Positions 37,648 through 45,767 of a DNA stretch of 64,000 nucleotides are shown piece after piece (the first letter of the stretch is position 1; each line of letters starts with the position of its first letter). Origin of the DNA: an uncultured Clostridia bacterium (GTDB lineage: Bacteria > Bacillota > Clostridia > TANB77 > CAG-508). The position numbers and the translations under genes are program-made. The stretch covers positions 1 to 64,000 of the forward strand of contig CAKPKE010000006.1 in NCBI GenBank assembly GCA_934167095.1, given 5' to 3'. Below the pieces are notes generated by a model. The model was not told the origin of the DNA and ran no database searches. It worked only from the letters and a program-made list of their open reading frames with translations.

Positions 37648-37878
37648 ATGGAAGAAGTTTTAAAAACAATAATTGAAAACTTAGTAGAGAATAAAGAGGC
37701 TGTTCAAATAACAAGAGTTGATGATGAAAGAGGAATTCTTTTAAAAGTTAAAGTAGCAGATGAAGATATGGGCCAAGTAATTGGTAAACAAGGAAGAATA
37801 GCAAAAGCTATTAGAACTGTTATGAAATCTATAACTGCTAAAGAACATAAAAAAGTAGGAATAATATTTGAGGAATAA
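37648..37878 (+). CDS. khpA: KH-domain RNA-binding protein KhpA
   Basis: A 76-residue single KH domain protein (YlqC family) with the GKQGRIAKAIR loop near residue 51 (GQVIGKQGRIAKAIRTVMKS). It usually dimerises with KhpB (Jag) and binds RNA, influencing cell elongation and division. It lies between rpsP and rimM, its standard location. Confidence 0.95.
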   Translation: MEEVLKTIIENLVENKEAVQITRVDDERGILLKVKVADEDMGQVIGKQGRIAKAIRTVMKSITAKEHKKVGIIFEE

Positions 37879-37879
37879 T

Positions 37880-38386
37880 ATGAATAAATACTTAGAAATT
37901 GGCCAAATTGTTAATACTTTTGGAATAAAAGGAGAAGTTAAAGTTAATCCTTTTACAGAAGATATTACAAAGTTTGAAAGATTAGATAAAATATTACTTG
38001 AAAAAAGTAATAAACAAACATCTTATGAAATTGAAAATGTAAAGTATCATAAAAATACTGTTATATTAAAATTAAAAGGTGTTAATACTCCTGAAGATGC
38101 AGAACTTTTAAGAAACTCATATATAAAAATAAATAGAGAAGATGAAGAAGATTTGCCAGAAGGAACATATTACATAGCTGATTTAATAGGATTAGAAGTT
38201 TATACTGATGAAAATGTTAAATTAGGCACAGTTGATGATATATATAATCATGGAAGTAGTGATATATATGTTGTTAAAAATGAATTAGGAAAACAAATAT
38301 TATTACCAGCAATAAAAGATGTTGTAAAACAAGTTGATTTAGAGAATAAAAGAATTATTGTACATATAATTCCAGGATTACTATAA
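37880..38386 (+). CDS. rimM: Ribosome maturation factor RimM
   Basis: A 168-residue 16S rRNA processing factor that binds S19 in the 30S head. The N-terminal domain starts YLEIGQIVNTFGIKGEVKVNPFTE; the PRC-barrel part has YYIADLIGLEVYTDENVKLG and the ending LPAIKDVVKQVDLENKRIIVHIIPGLL is characteristic, given here in condensed form. The chosen start is ATG 37880, one base after the khpA stop; an upstream TTG at 37868 would overlap khpA and lacks a ribosome binding site. Confidence 0.95.
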   Translation: MNKYLEIGQIVNTFGIKGEVKVNPFTEDITKFERLDKILLEKSNKQTSYEIENVKYHKNTVILKLKGVNTPEDAELLRNSYIKINREDEEDLPEGTYYIADLIGLEVYTDENVKLGTVDDIYNHGSSDIYVVKNELGKQILLPAIKDVVKQVDLENKRIIVHIIPGLL

Positions 38387-38395
38387 GGAGCAAAT

Positions 38396-39094
38396 ATGAA
38401 ATTTGATATATTAACTTTGTTCCCAGAAATGTTTGAACCATTAAAACACAGTATTATCGAAAGAGCTACTAAGAAAAATTTGATAGAAATTAATACAATA
38501 AATATCAGAGATTTTTCAAAAGATAAGCATAAAAAAGTAGATGATACACCTTATGGTGGTGGGGCAGGAATGGTAATGAAAGCAGATGTAGTATATGATG
38601 CATATAAATCTGTTGAAGATAAAAATGCTAAAGTTATATTTTTGTCACCACAAGGTAAAACATTAAATCAAAAAAAGGTTCAAGAACTTGCTAAAGAAGA
38701 ACATTTGATATTGTTATGCGGACATTATGAAGGAATTGACCAAAGAGTTCTAGATGAAATTGTTGATGAAGAAATTTCAATAGGAGATTATGTACTAACA
38801 GGTGGCGAATTACCAGCAATGGTATTAGTTGATTCTGTAAGTAGATATGTCGATGGAGTCTTAAGTAAAGATTCAACTACAGAAGAATCTTTTTCAAAAG
38901 GTTATCTTGAATATAGTCAGTATACAAGACCAGAAGTTTTTTTAGGAAGAAAAGTCCCAGAAGTTTTACAATCAGGAAATCATCAAAAAATTGAAGAATG
39001 GAGAAAAAATAGTTCTCTGAAAAATACTTTTGCAAAAAGACCTGATCTTTTGACAAAGGAAGAACAGGAAAAAGCAAAAAACATTGACTTATAA
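38396..39094 (+). CDS. trmD: tRNA (guanine-N1)-methyltransferase TrmD
   Basis: A 232-residue SPOUT methyltransferase that makes m1G37 in tRNAs and prevents frameshifting. Knot motifs: TPYGGGAGMVMKADV near residue 51, LLCGHYEGIDQRV near 102, and SIGDYVLTGGELPAMVL near 125. The C-terminal tRNA-binding helices end in RRPDLL-like AKRPDLLTKEEQEKA. Complete. In view of the recoding-like sites in this window, an intact trmD is worth noting, because m1G37 suppresses +1 slippage. Confidence 0.97.
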   Translation: MKFDILTLFPEMFEPLKHSIIERATKKNLIEINTINIRDFSKDKHKKVDDTPYGGGAGMVMKADVVYDAYKSVEDKNAKVIFLSPQGKTLNQKKVQELAKEEHLILLCGHYEGIDQRVLDEIVDEEISIGDYVLTGGELPAMVLVDSVSRYVDGVLSKDSTTEESFSKGYLEYSQYTRPEVFLGRKVPEVLQSGNHQKIEEWRKNSSLKNTFAKRPDLLTKEEQEKAKNIDL

Positions 39095-39130
39095 AAGTTA
39101 AAATAAAAATTTATGAAAGGAGATATCAAG

Positions 39131-39604
39131 ATGGATATTATAAAATCAATTGAACATGAACAATTAAAGAATAAAATTCCTGATTTAAAAATTGGTGATA
39201 CAGTAAGAGTTCATCAAAGAATTAAAGAAGGAAATAGAGAAAGAATCCAAGTTTTTGAAGGAATAATAATCAAAAAACAAGGTGGAAGTGTAAATGCAAC
39301 ATTTACAGTAAGAAGAATTGCTTATGGTGTAGGAGTAGAAAAAACATTCTTAGTTCACTCACCATTAGTAGAAAAAGTAGAGGTAGTAAGAGTTGGTAAA
39401 GCTAGAAGAGCTAAACTATACTACTTAAGAGATAGAGTTGGTAAAGCAGCTAAGACAAAGGAAAATGTAGGAGCAAAAATCGAATCTAAATATATCGAAG
39501 TAAAAGCTGATACAACAGTTGAACCAGTAGTAGAAGAAGTTAAAGCTACTGAAACTGTAGAAGTAGCAGAAGCTCCTGTAGCTGAAGCACCAAAAGCAGA
39601 ATAA
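39131..39604 (+). CDS. rplS: 50S ribosomal protein L19 with C-terminal extension
   Basis: L19 core at residues 1-115: DIIKSIEHEQLKNKIPDLKIGD, then IQVFEGIIIKKQGGSVNATFTVRRI and KAKRAKLYYLRDR-like ARRAKLYYLRDRVGKAAK. After the core is a roughly 40-residue Ala/Glu/Val-rich acidic tail (VEPVVEEVKATETVEVAEAP) not present in standard 115-residue L19. The start is ATG 39131 with AAAGGAG 8 bases upstream; the ATG at 39113 overlaps that site and would add six unlikely residues. Confidence 0.95.
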   Translation: MDIIKSIEHEQLKNKIPDLKIGDTVRVHQRIKEGNRERIQVFEGIIIKKQGGSVNATFTVRRIAYGVGVEKTFLVHSPLVEKVEVVRVGKARRAKLYYLRDRVGKAAKTKENVGAKIESKYIEVKADTTVEPVVEEVKATETVEVAEAPVAEAPKAE

Positions 39605-39614
39605 TAAATATTAA

Positions 39615-39653
39615 AAATAATTCAAGTTATTTAATAGCTTGAATTATTTTTTT
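39615..39653 (+). terminator. Terminator of the ylxM-rplS operon
   Basis: AAATAATTCAAG pairs with CTTGAATTATTT and is followed by T. Perfect long stem. Confidence 0.9.
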
Positions 39654-39686
39654 GCTCTAGAATTTACTTTAGAAATTTCAAATGAT

Positions 39687-39733
39687 AAAAAAATAAAAAT
39701 TTCCATTAGAATTTTTTTAATCTAATGGAAATT
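39687..39733 (-). terminator. Terminator of the tsaE-lon operon (minus strand)
   Basis: AATTTCCATTAGA and TCTAATGGAAATT form a 13-bp perfect stem; on the minus strand it is followed by a T-rich run. Confidence 0.85.
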
Positions 39734-39747
39734 ATAAATTATATTTT

Positions 39748-42141
39748 TTAATCTTCTTTACTAATTTTAGCAAATTTCTTTAATTTTTCATAAGCTAAGT
39801 AGTTGATTGTACCAGCAGGGAATTTGCCAGAAACAGGATCTTTCTTTCCAGCAGGAACTCCTGTTAATAATTCAATTCCTTGCTCTATTGTCTCAATAGC
39901 ATATATGTGGAACTGCTTGTTTCTTACTGCTTCAACAACTTCATCTGATAAATTTAAGTTTTTAACGTTTAATTTTGGTATCATAACACCTTGAGTTCCA
40001 TCAAGGCCTCTTGATTTACATATTTTAAAGAAACCCTCAATTTTATCATTAACTCCACCGATTGGTTGAATTTCACCTTTTTGATTTACAGAACCTGTAA
40101 CACTAATTGCTTGATTTATTGGTATTCCAGAAAGGCTTGAAAGTATTGCATAAAGCTCTGTACTAGAAGCACTATCACCATCCACGCCATTGTATAATTG
40201 TTCAAAACATAGACTTGCAGTTAGTGATAAAGGAATATCTTGTGCAAACATTTCTCCTAAATATCCAGTAAGAATATATACACCTTTTGAATGAGTTGAA
40301 CCAGACATGTCAACTTCACGCTCAATGTTTATTATTCCATTTTTTCCAACATAAGTACTAGCTGTTATTCTAGCAGGAAGTCCAAAAGCATAAGTTCCAA
40401 CATTCATAACTGTTAGACCATTGATTTGTCCAACTTTAAATCCTGTAGTATCTATTAAAAGTGTGTGTGAATCTATCATTTCCATGTATTTTTCACTGTA
40501 TTTTTGAGCTCTTTCTAATCTTTGTTTTAAAGCCTCATCGACAATTTTTCCAGTGATTACTTTTTCTCGTTTTAATCTTGCAAGTGTTGCTGCTTCACCA
40601 ACAACTTGAGTAATTTCACTAAATCTAGTAGAAAGTTTTGATTGGTCATCAGCTAGACGAGATGCAAATTCTATTATTTTTGCCATTCCAGATCTGTCAA
40701 GAGGTGGAAGCTCTTCGGCTAAGCAAAAACCATGAACTACTTGAGCAAGTTTATTCATATTTTCCTGAGAAAATGGAGCATCATCTTCAAATTCTACTTT
40801 TATTTTGAATAACTTTTTGAAGTCATTATCAACAGATATTAATGTTTGATAAATTGAATCACTTCCAATTACAATCACTTTTAAATTAAGTGGAATAGGT
40901 TCTGGTTTTAGTGAAACCATGACCATAGAAGAATGTTGGTCAACTAAGTTTTCTATTCCAAGTTCTTTAGTACGAAGAACTTTTTTTAATGTTTCATAGC
41001 ACATTTGGTTAGATAAAATATCTGTTGCTTGCATGATTAAATATCCACCATTTGCAATATGAAGAAGTCCTGGCTTTAACATTGTGTAATCTGTTTTTAA
41101 GCTACCATAGTAATTTTCATATTCAAGCTTACCAAATAGGTTAGGGTAAGAGTAGTTTGAATCCATTATAACAGGAGCACCTTCACGGTTGCTGTTATCA
41201 ATAAATAAATTTACTCTATAATTTAACCAAGGTTTTACTAGTTCTTGTCTTTGCATTGGTTGTGGTGGTTGTTGATTTTTTTCATCATCAGCTGTTAAAA
41301 ATGCGTTGATATTTCTTAAAATATCTTTTTTTACATCGTCTAAAAATTTATTTATTTTTTTGTTTCTTTTGAAATTAGCTTTTATATAATTAATATGAGC
41401 GTTTACTGTAAGAAGAGCAACGTTTGATTGCCATTCACTTACTTTTTTATCAGCTTCAGATTGTATCATTTTTATTTGAGTGATAGCTTCCATAACATGT
41501 TGTTGAACTATGCTAGATTTTTCCTCAAATTCTTTTTTGATTTGCTCATCTAATTTTTCAAATTCTTCTTCTTCAATGGTTCTACCATTTATAACAGGCA
41601 TCATATAAATACCGTTTTTGGCAGACTTTACTTGAAAGCCATATTGAATAGAAGTAGCATTTAATTTATCCATTAAAACAGTTCTTTTTGTTTCATATTC
41701 TTGCTTTAAAAGAGCTTTTTCTTTTTCAAAATCATCATTGCTGAAAGTTTCTTTTATATCTCTTTTTATATCAGCAATAAATCTGTCCATAGCTTCTTTG
41801 AATTCTTTTCCTTGACCTGCAGTAAGTGAAATTGCAACTGGTTCATTTGGATTATCAAAGTTATAAACGTAACACCAATCTTGAGGTGTTTTTTTCTTCT
41901 TAGAAATAGTATCTAAGTAATGTTTTGTGTACATTGTTTTTCCAACACCACTAGGCCCTTCAAGATAGATGTTGTATCCGTTTATATCAACATTTAGACC
42001 AAATTCTAAGGCTTTAATTCCTCTGTCTTGACCAATTCCTGTGTTGATAGGCTGTAAAGTGTCTGTTGTATCAAAATTAAAAAGGTCAACATTGCAAGTT
42101 GATTTTAATTTTTTGTATGAAAGTTCAAATTCATTTTTCAT
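39748..42141 (-). CDS. Lon-family ATP-dependent protease (LonB/LonC-like, YcbZ type)
   Basis: A roughly 797-residue AAA+ protease with fused C-terminal S16 peptidase. Walker A GPSGVGKTMYTKHY is near residue 55; a helical insertion rich in charged residues follows; Walker B and sensor regions are around LLHIANGGYLIMQATDIL. The peptidase domain has GDSASSTELYAILSSLSG (catalytic Ser) and VNDKIEGFFKICK (catalytic Lys). The preferred start is ATG 42141, 7 bases after GGAGG; the ATG at 42156 overlaps that site. It is last in a minus-strand group after tsaE, tsaB and rimI. Confidence 0.92.
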   Translation of the reverse strand: MKNEFELSYKKLKSTCNVDLFNFDTTDTLQPINTGIGQDRGIKALEFGLNVDINGYNIYLEGPSGVGKTMYTKHYLDTISKKKKTPQDWCYVYNFDNPNEPVAISLTAGQGKEFKEAMDRFIADIKRDIKETFSNDDFEKEKALLKQEYETKRTVLMDKLNATSIQYGFQVKSAKNGIYMMPVINGRTIEEEEFEKLDEQIKKEFEEKSSIVQQHVMEAITQIKMIQSEADKKVSEWQSNVALLTVNAHINYIKANFKRNKKINKFLDDVKKDILRNINAFLTADDEKNQQPPQPMQRQELVKPWLNYRVNLFIDNSNREGAPVIMDSNYSYPNLFGKLEYENYYGSLKTDYTMLKPGLLHIANGGYLIMQATDILSNQMCYETLKKVLRTKELGIENLVDQHSSMVMVSLKPEPIPLNLKVIVIGSDSIYQTLISVDNDFKKLFKIKVEFEDDAPFSQENMNKLAQVVHGFCLAEELPPLDRSGMAKIIEFASRLADDQSKLSTRFSEITQVVGEAATLARLKREKVITGKIVDEALKQRLERAQKYSEKYMEMIDSHTLLIDTTGFKVGQINGLTVMNVGTYAFGLPARITASTYVGKNGIINIEREVDMSGSTHSKGVYILTGYLGEMFAQDIPLSLTASLCFEQLYNGVDGDSASSTELYAILSSLSGIPINQAISVTGSVNQKGEIQPIGGVNDKIEGFFKICKSRGLDGTQGVMIPKLNVKNLNLSDEVVEAVRNKQFHIYAIETIEQGIELLTGVPAGKKDPVSGKFPAGTINYLAYEKLKKFAKISKED

Positions 42142-42163
42142 TTGTAAATCCTCCATTTATTAT

Positions 42164-42599
42164 CTATTGTAAATTTAATGTCATAAGTAATGCGTCTGTT
42201 TCGTTATTATAATACTTTTTTCGACAACCGACTTTACTGAAATTATACTTTTTATATAAGTTAATTGCAATAGTATTTTCTACATTAACTTCTAAATTTA
42301 TACTTTTAATTTTTGCTTCTTTACAAAAATTTATAGTGCTTTCTAAAATAAAATTTGATATGCCTTGACCACGATGGTCTTTTTTTACAACAATATTCAT
42401 AAGTTCGGCTTCATCAAAGATTATTTTTATTCCACAAAAACCGTAAAATTAAATCTTGATTTTTGCAAATAAAATATTTTGAAGTACTAGAATTAAGTTC
42501 TTCTTTTAAAGTTTCATAAGTCCAAAAATTATCAAAGTCAGCATATAAAGAATTTTTAATTTCTTCTAAATCAGATAAATTCATTTGTAAAAATTCCAT
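42164..42599 (-). CDS. rimI: Ribosomal-protein-alanine N-acetyltransferase RimI, +1 frame change at CGG
   Basis: A GNAT acetyltransferase, about 144 residues when repaired. From ATG 42599 the frame gives LSDLEEIKNSLYADFDNFWTYETL and reaches CGG (42443-42441 on the minus strand) after residue 52. The zero frame soon stops. Omitting the C gives GFCGIKIIFDEAELMNIVV and joins the acetyl-CoA motif VKKDHRGQGIS and the C-terminal NLYKKYNFSKVGCRKKYY. Position beside tsaB and tsaE is standard for rimI. Either recoded, broken, or mis-sequenced by one base. Confidence 0.88.
42441..42443 (-). other. Candidate +1 frameshift site at in-frame CGG (rimI)
   Basis: The coding-strand context is TTA ATT TTA C GGT TTT TGT. 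The zero frame would stop seven codons after CGG. The fourth example of an extra C before a Gly codon. Confidence 0.6.
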
Positions 42600-42679
42600 A
42601 TTAAATTTAATTCCTTTCTTGCTTTACTAAAAGATATAATAAAAGTTTTTGTTTGACTTTGAAAATAACAAAAGCCAAA

Positions 42680-43402
42680 TTATAATTTATTATTTTTAAG
42701 AGCTTGTTCTGCTTGAGATGCTCTTAAGTAAAGAGGAGAAAGCATATTAGAATCTCCAATTTTTCCGTTTTTGAAGTTTGAATAGGCGCATTTTGTAAGA
42801 GATATGCCATTTTGTGTGTTATTATCACAAAATTCTACATTTTCAAAAACAGAAGCTGACTCTGTAATTAAGTTTTTATATAAAATAGAAGCATCCCCAA
42901 CAAAAGTAATAGGGTCTTTTGTACTAGTAATTTGAGATAGGAATGTTGCAAGAACAATATTTATATTATCTGCAATAAAATCTGCTTTTTTCTCATAATG
43001 GCCATTGTCATTATAGAAGAACCCACCATAAACATTTGAATTTTTGCAATCTATTAAAGAAATAATGTAGCCATTATTTGAAGTATTGTATGCCAAACTT
43101 TCAAGTGAAGAAATACCAGTTGCTTTAATATTTTTACTGTCAACAAAAGCTTTGCAAGATGCAATTCCAATACGAATTCCTGTAAAAGAGCCAGGACCTA
43201 TAGAACATGCAACAAGGTCAATATTATTTAAGCTTAAGTTAGCTTCTTTAAAAGCTTGGTCTACCATAGGCATAAGTTTTTGAGAATGAGTTTTTTCATC
43301 GTCATTATTTTTTTCTACGAGTATGTCAATTTTATCATCTAAACATTCAGAAATTGCAACACAACAATTTGCTGAAGAAGTATCAATAGCAAGTATTTTC
43401 AT
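42680..43402 (-). CDS. tsaB: tRNA threonylcarbamoyladenosine biosynthesis protein TsaB
   Basis: A 240-residue ASKHA-fold protein, the scaffold partner of TsaD in making t6A37 on ANN-decoding tRNAs. Signature ILAIDTSSANCCVAIS at the N-terminus, KLMPMVDQAFKEANLSLNNID and CSIGPGSFTGIRIGIASCKAF near residue 67. Normal length. tsaD is not in this window. It lies 17 bp after tsaE and upstream of rimI. Confidence 0.96.
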   Translation of the reverse strand: MKILAIDTSSANCCVAISECLDDKIDILVEKNNDDEKTHSQKLMPMVDQAFKEANLSLNNIDLVACSIGPGSFTGIRIGIASCKAFVDSKNIKATGISSLESLAYNTSNNGYIISLIDCKNSNVYGGFFYNDNGHYEKKADFIADNINIVLATFLSQITSTKDPITFVGDASILYKNLITESASVFENVEFCDNNTQNGISLTKCAYSNFKNGKIGDSNMLSPLYLRASQAEQALKNNKL

Positions 43403-43419
43403 AATAATCCTTTCTAAAA

Positions 43420-43839
43420 TTAAAAATTTTCTATAATAAGTTTTCTGTAATTTTCGTTTTCAAAGCTTCTGCTAAAAGTGATTTTTGTATAATGTGTTAG
43501 CATGCTTTCAATCATTTCGCCCCATTCAAATATGCAAATTCCATTATGCAGATATTCTTCGCCACCCATTGCATAAAATTCAGAACTGTCAGCTAGTCTG
43601 TATAAGTCAAAGTGGTAAATATTAATATGTGAAGCATTATATTCATTCACAATATTAAAAGTAGGACTAGAAATTTCATTTTCTAATCCAAAATATTTTA
43701 GAACACCTTGAGTAAATTTTGTTTTTCCAGAGCCTAAATCTCCAGATAAAATTATTACAGAATCTTTATTAAGCGACTTTGCAAAATTGTAAGCAAAATC
43801 AATAGTTTCGTTTTCTGATTTTGAAATAAATTCGTTCAT
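43420..43839 (-). CDS. tsaE: tRNA threonylcarbamoyladenosine biosynthesis ATPase TsaE
   Basis: A 139-residue P-loop ATPase that powers the TsaBD complex. Walker A SGDLGSGKTKFTQG near residue 34; further family motifs SPTFNIVNEY and IYHFDLYRL, and the C-terminal FEWGEMIESML. First gene of the minus-strand group. Confidence 0.96.
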   Translation of the reverse strand: MNEFISKSENETIDFAYNFAKSLNKDSVIILSGDLGSGKTKFTQGVLKYFGLENEISSPTFNIVNEYNASHINIYHFDLYRLADSSEFYAMGGEEYLHNGICIFEWGEMIESMLTHYTKITFSRSFENENYRKLIIENF

Positions 43840-44046
43840 TTTTGTTCCTTTTTCTACAATTAAAATTTCAATTTGTATTTTATAACACTAGAGTTGATTT
43901 TGCAAGAATATTATCAAATTTAAGGAAAAAAATACACTTGAATAAATAAGAATATTAGGATAAAATGTAGAAAGAGGACGAAAATTTTAAAAATATAATA
44001 AATTCATCAAGTTTTTTGACTTGCAAGGAAGGAATGTAAGTGAAAA

Positions 44047-45249
44047 ATGAAAAATAAAATATATATGATTACTGTTATAATTTCAATAATTGTGATGTCT
44101 ACATTAATAATTTTTGCAAGTGTGGTAATAAAGAAAAAATATTTTGAAAACGAAGTTTTTGCAATGAGCTCAAATTATCAATTAAAAGAAATTGAAAACA
44201 ATGAATATAATATCAAAAATATAATTGAAGAAAATACAAAAGATAGCATTACAGAAACCTTAGAAAAAGAAGAAAGAGATGTTGAATTTACTACAAAATA
44301 TGTAAATTCTAGTTCGATTGCAACAGGAACCTACCAAGTTTTGCAAGACGGAATGGATGGAAAAGAAATTGTAACTACAAAGAAAAAATACATAAATGGT
44401 GAACTTGCTGAAGAAGAAATTGTAAGCACTAAACTTGTAAAATCTTCACTTGAAAAAATAGTTCAAGTAGGAACAGGACCAAGTTCATTAAAATATCAAA
44501 TAAATGTAAATGACAAAATGTATGTAACATCTAGTCTTCTTCCAATTTATTCAGAAGCTGATAGAAATTCTACAAAAATTATATCTGTAAATAAAAATGA
44601 GGAAGTTACAATACTTGAAATATCAGGTGACTTTGTAAAAGTAAAATATGGAAGTTATAAAGGTTGGGCACCAAAGGATTGCCTAACTAAAACAAATCCT
44701 ACAAAAGGACAAGGAGAAGAAACAAAAGAAAGCTCAAAAGCAGAGCTTGCAAGTTCTTTAAGTAAAGATATGTTACTAAATAAGCCGAGTGGATTGTCAC
44801 TTGAACAATTTAAAAAAGTACTTACAGGAGATTCACAAGATAAAAGAAATGTGTTTAATGACAATTATCAATATTTTTATTATGCAGAACAACAATATAA
44901 TGTAAATGGAATATTTTTAGCAGCTGTTGCAATTCACGAAAGTGCTTGGGGAACATCAAAAATGGCTCAAAATAAAAATAATCTATTTGGATATGGAGCT
45001 TATGACAGCAATCCGTCTGATAATGCTTATGTTTTTAAAAATGTTTCAGAAGGAATAGACCTTCTTGCAAGAGTTTTTGCAAAGTATTATTTAAATCCAA
45101 AAGGAACAGTGATTTATAATAATGAAAGAGCATCAGGAAGTCATTATAATGGGGCTACTGTTGCTGGTGTAAATAAACATTATGCAACTGATACAAACTG
45201 GTCTAATGCAGTATTTAAGTGGATGCAGTATTTATACGGAAAAATATAG
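44047..45249 (+). CDS. SH3b-glucosaminidase cell wall hydrolase
   Basis: A 400-residue exported protein. An N-terminal TM/signal segment (residues 6-28) is followed by a variable charged region, a bacterial SH3 domain (residues 158-218: MYVTSSLLPIYSEADRNSTKI, then VKYGSYKGWAPKDCL), and a C-terminal LytG/FlgJ-type glucosaminidase (residues 260-400) with FLAAVAIHESAWGTSKMAQ, where the glutamate is the likely catalytic acid, and NNLFGYGAYDSNP. It cuts peptidoglycan glycan chains. The AAGGAAGG site is about 14 bases before the ATG, rather far. Confidence 0.88.
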   Translation: MKNKIYMITVIISIIVMSTLIIFASVVIKKKYFENEVFAMSSNYQLKEIENNEYNIKNIIEENTKDSITETLEKEERDVEFTTKYVNSSSIATGTYQVLQDGMDGKEIVTTKKKYINGELAEEEIVSTKLVKSSLEKIVQVGTGPSSLKYQINVNDKMYVTSSLLPIYSEADRNSTKIISVNKNEEVTILEISGDFVKVKYGSYKGWAPKDCLTKTNPTKGQGEETKESSKAELASSLSKDMLLNKPSGLSLEQFKKVLTGDSQDKRNVFNDNYQYFYYAEQQYNVNGIFLAAVAIHESAWGTSKMAQNKNNLFGYGAYDSNPSDNAYVFKNVSEGIDLLARVFAKYYLNPKGTVIYNNERASGSHYNGATVAGVNKHYATDTNWSNAVFKWMQYLYGKI

Positions 45250-45250
45250 A

Positions 45251-45294
45251 AAAAAATAAAAAAATAGTAAGTATTTCCTTGCTATTTTTTTATT
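45251..45294 (+). terminator. Terminator of the glucosaminidase gene
   Basis: AAAAAATAG..AAG pairs with CTTGCTATTTTTT, followed by T-rich sequence. Confidence 0.7.
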
Positions 45295-45356
45295 TAAGTA
45301 GTAGAATATTATGTGTATATGTGAAAATTTGAAAATAGAAGAAAGGAATAAGCTAA

Positions 45357-45764
45357 ATGAAAAAAATAATTGCAGTACTAACTATAATATTAAGCATGCT
45401 AACATGCATGACAGTTTACAATTATGCGGCAAATGATGTTCAAGAAGCAGAACAAACAACAACAGGAAAATTAATTGAAATAAAAGAAAAAGAATTAAAT
45501 ACTCTAGAAGACTATAAAGAAGCTTATGGTTCTGATGCCTATGGTTTAACAGCTTTCTTATTAAATAAAATAAGAATATTTAGTATACCATTTTGTTTTG
45601 TAACTATAGTTATTGCAGGTATTTATCAATATATAATAGGAATCAGAAAACTTGATGTAAGAGATAAAGGTTTTGCATTAATGATAAGTAGTATAACATT
45701 AGTTGTTATATGCCAAGTATTACCACTTGTGTTTGCTATAGTTGTAAGAGGTTGGAGGAGTTAA
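45357..45764 (+). CDS. Hypothetical secreted/membrane protein (VirB2-like topology)
   Basis: A 135-residue protein not recognised by family. A signal peptide (residues 1-25, ending CMTVYNYAAN) precedes a charged stretch and two TM helices (about 73-94 and 106-128). Signal peptide plus two helices is the topology of VirB2/TrbC-type pilins, but size and sequence do not establish that. It lies 3 bp before the CpaE-like ATPase gene, so the two probably act together. Confidence 0.7.
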   Translation: MKKIIAVLTIILSMLTCMTVYNYAANDVQEAEQTTTGKLIEIKEKELNTLEDYKEAYGSDAYGLTAFLLNKIRIFSIPFCFVTIVIAGIYQYIIGIRKLDVRDKGFALMISSITLVVICQVLPLVFAIVVRGWRS

Positions 45765-45767
45765 CAA

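Noticed and set aside
44040..44057. Leader peptide from GTG 44040 (MKNEK-stop) before the glucosaminidase gene
   Set aside because: Its spacing to AAGGAAGG is better than that of ATG 44047, but a five-codon ORF overlapping the true start is easily explained by chance in AT-rich DNA.
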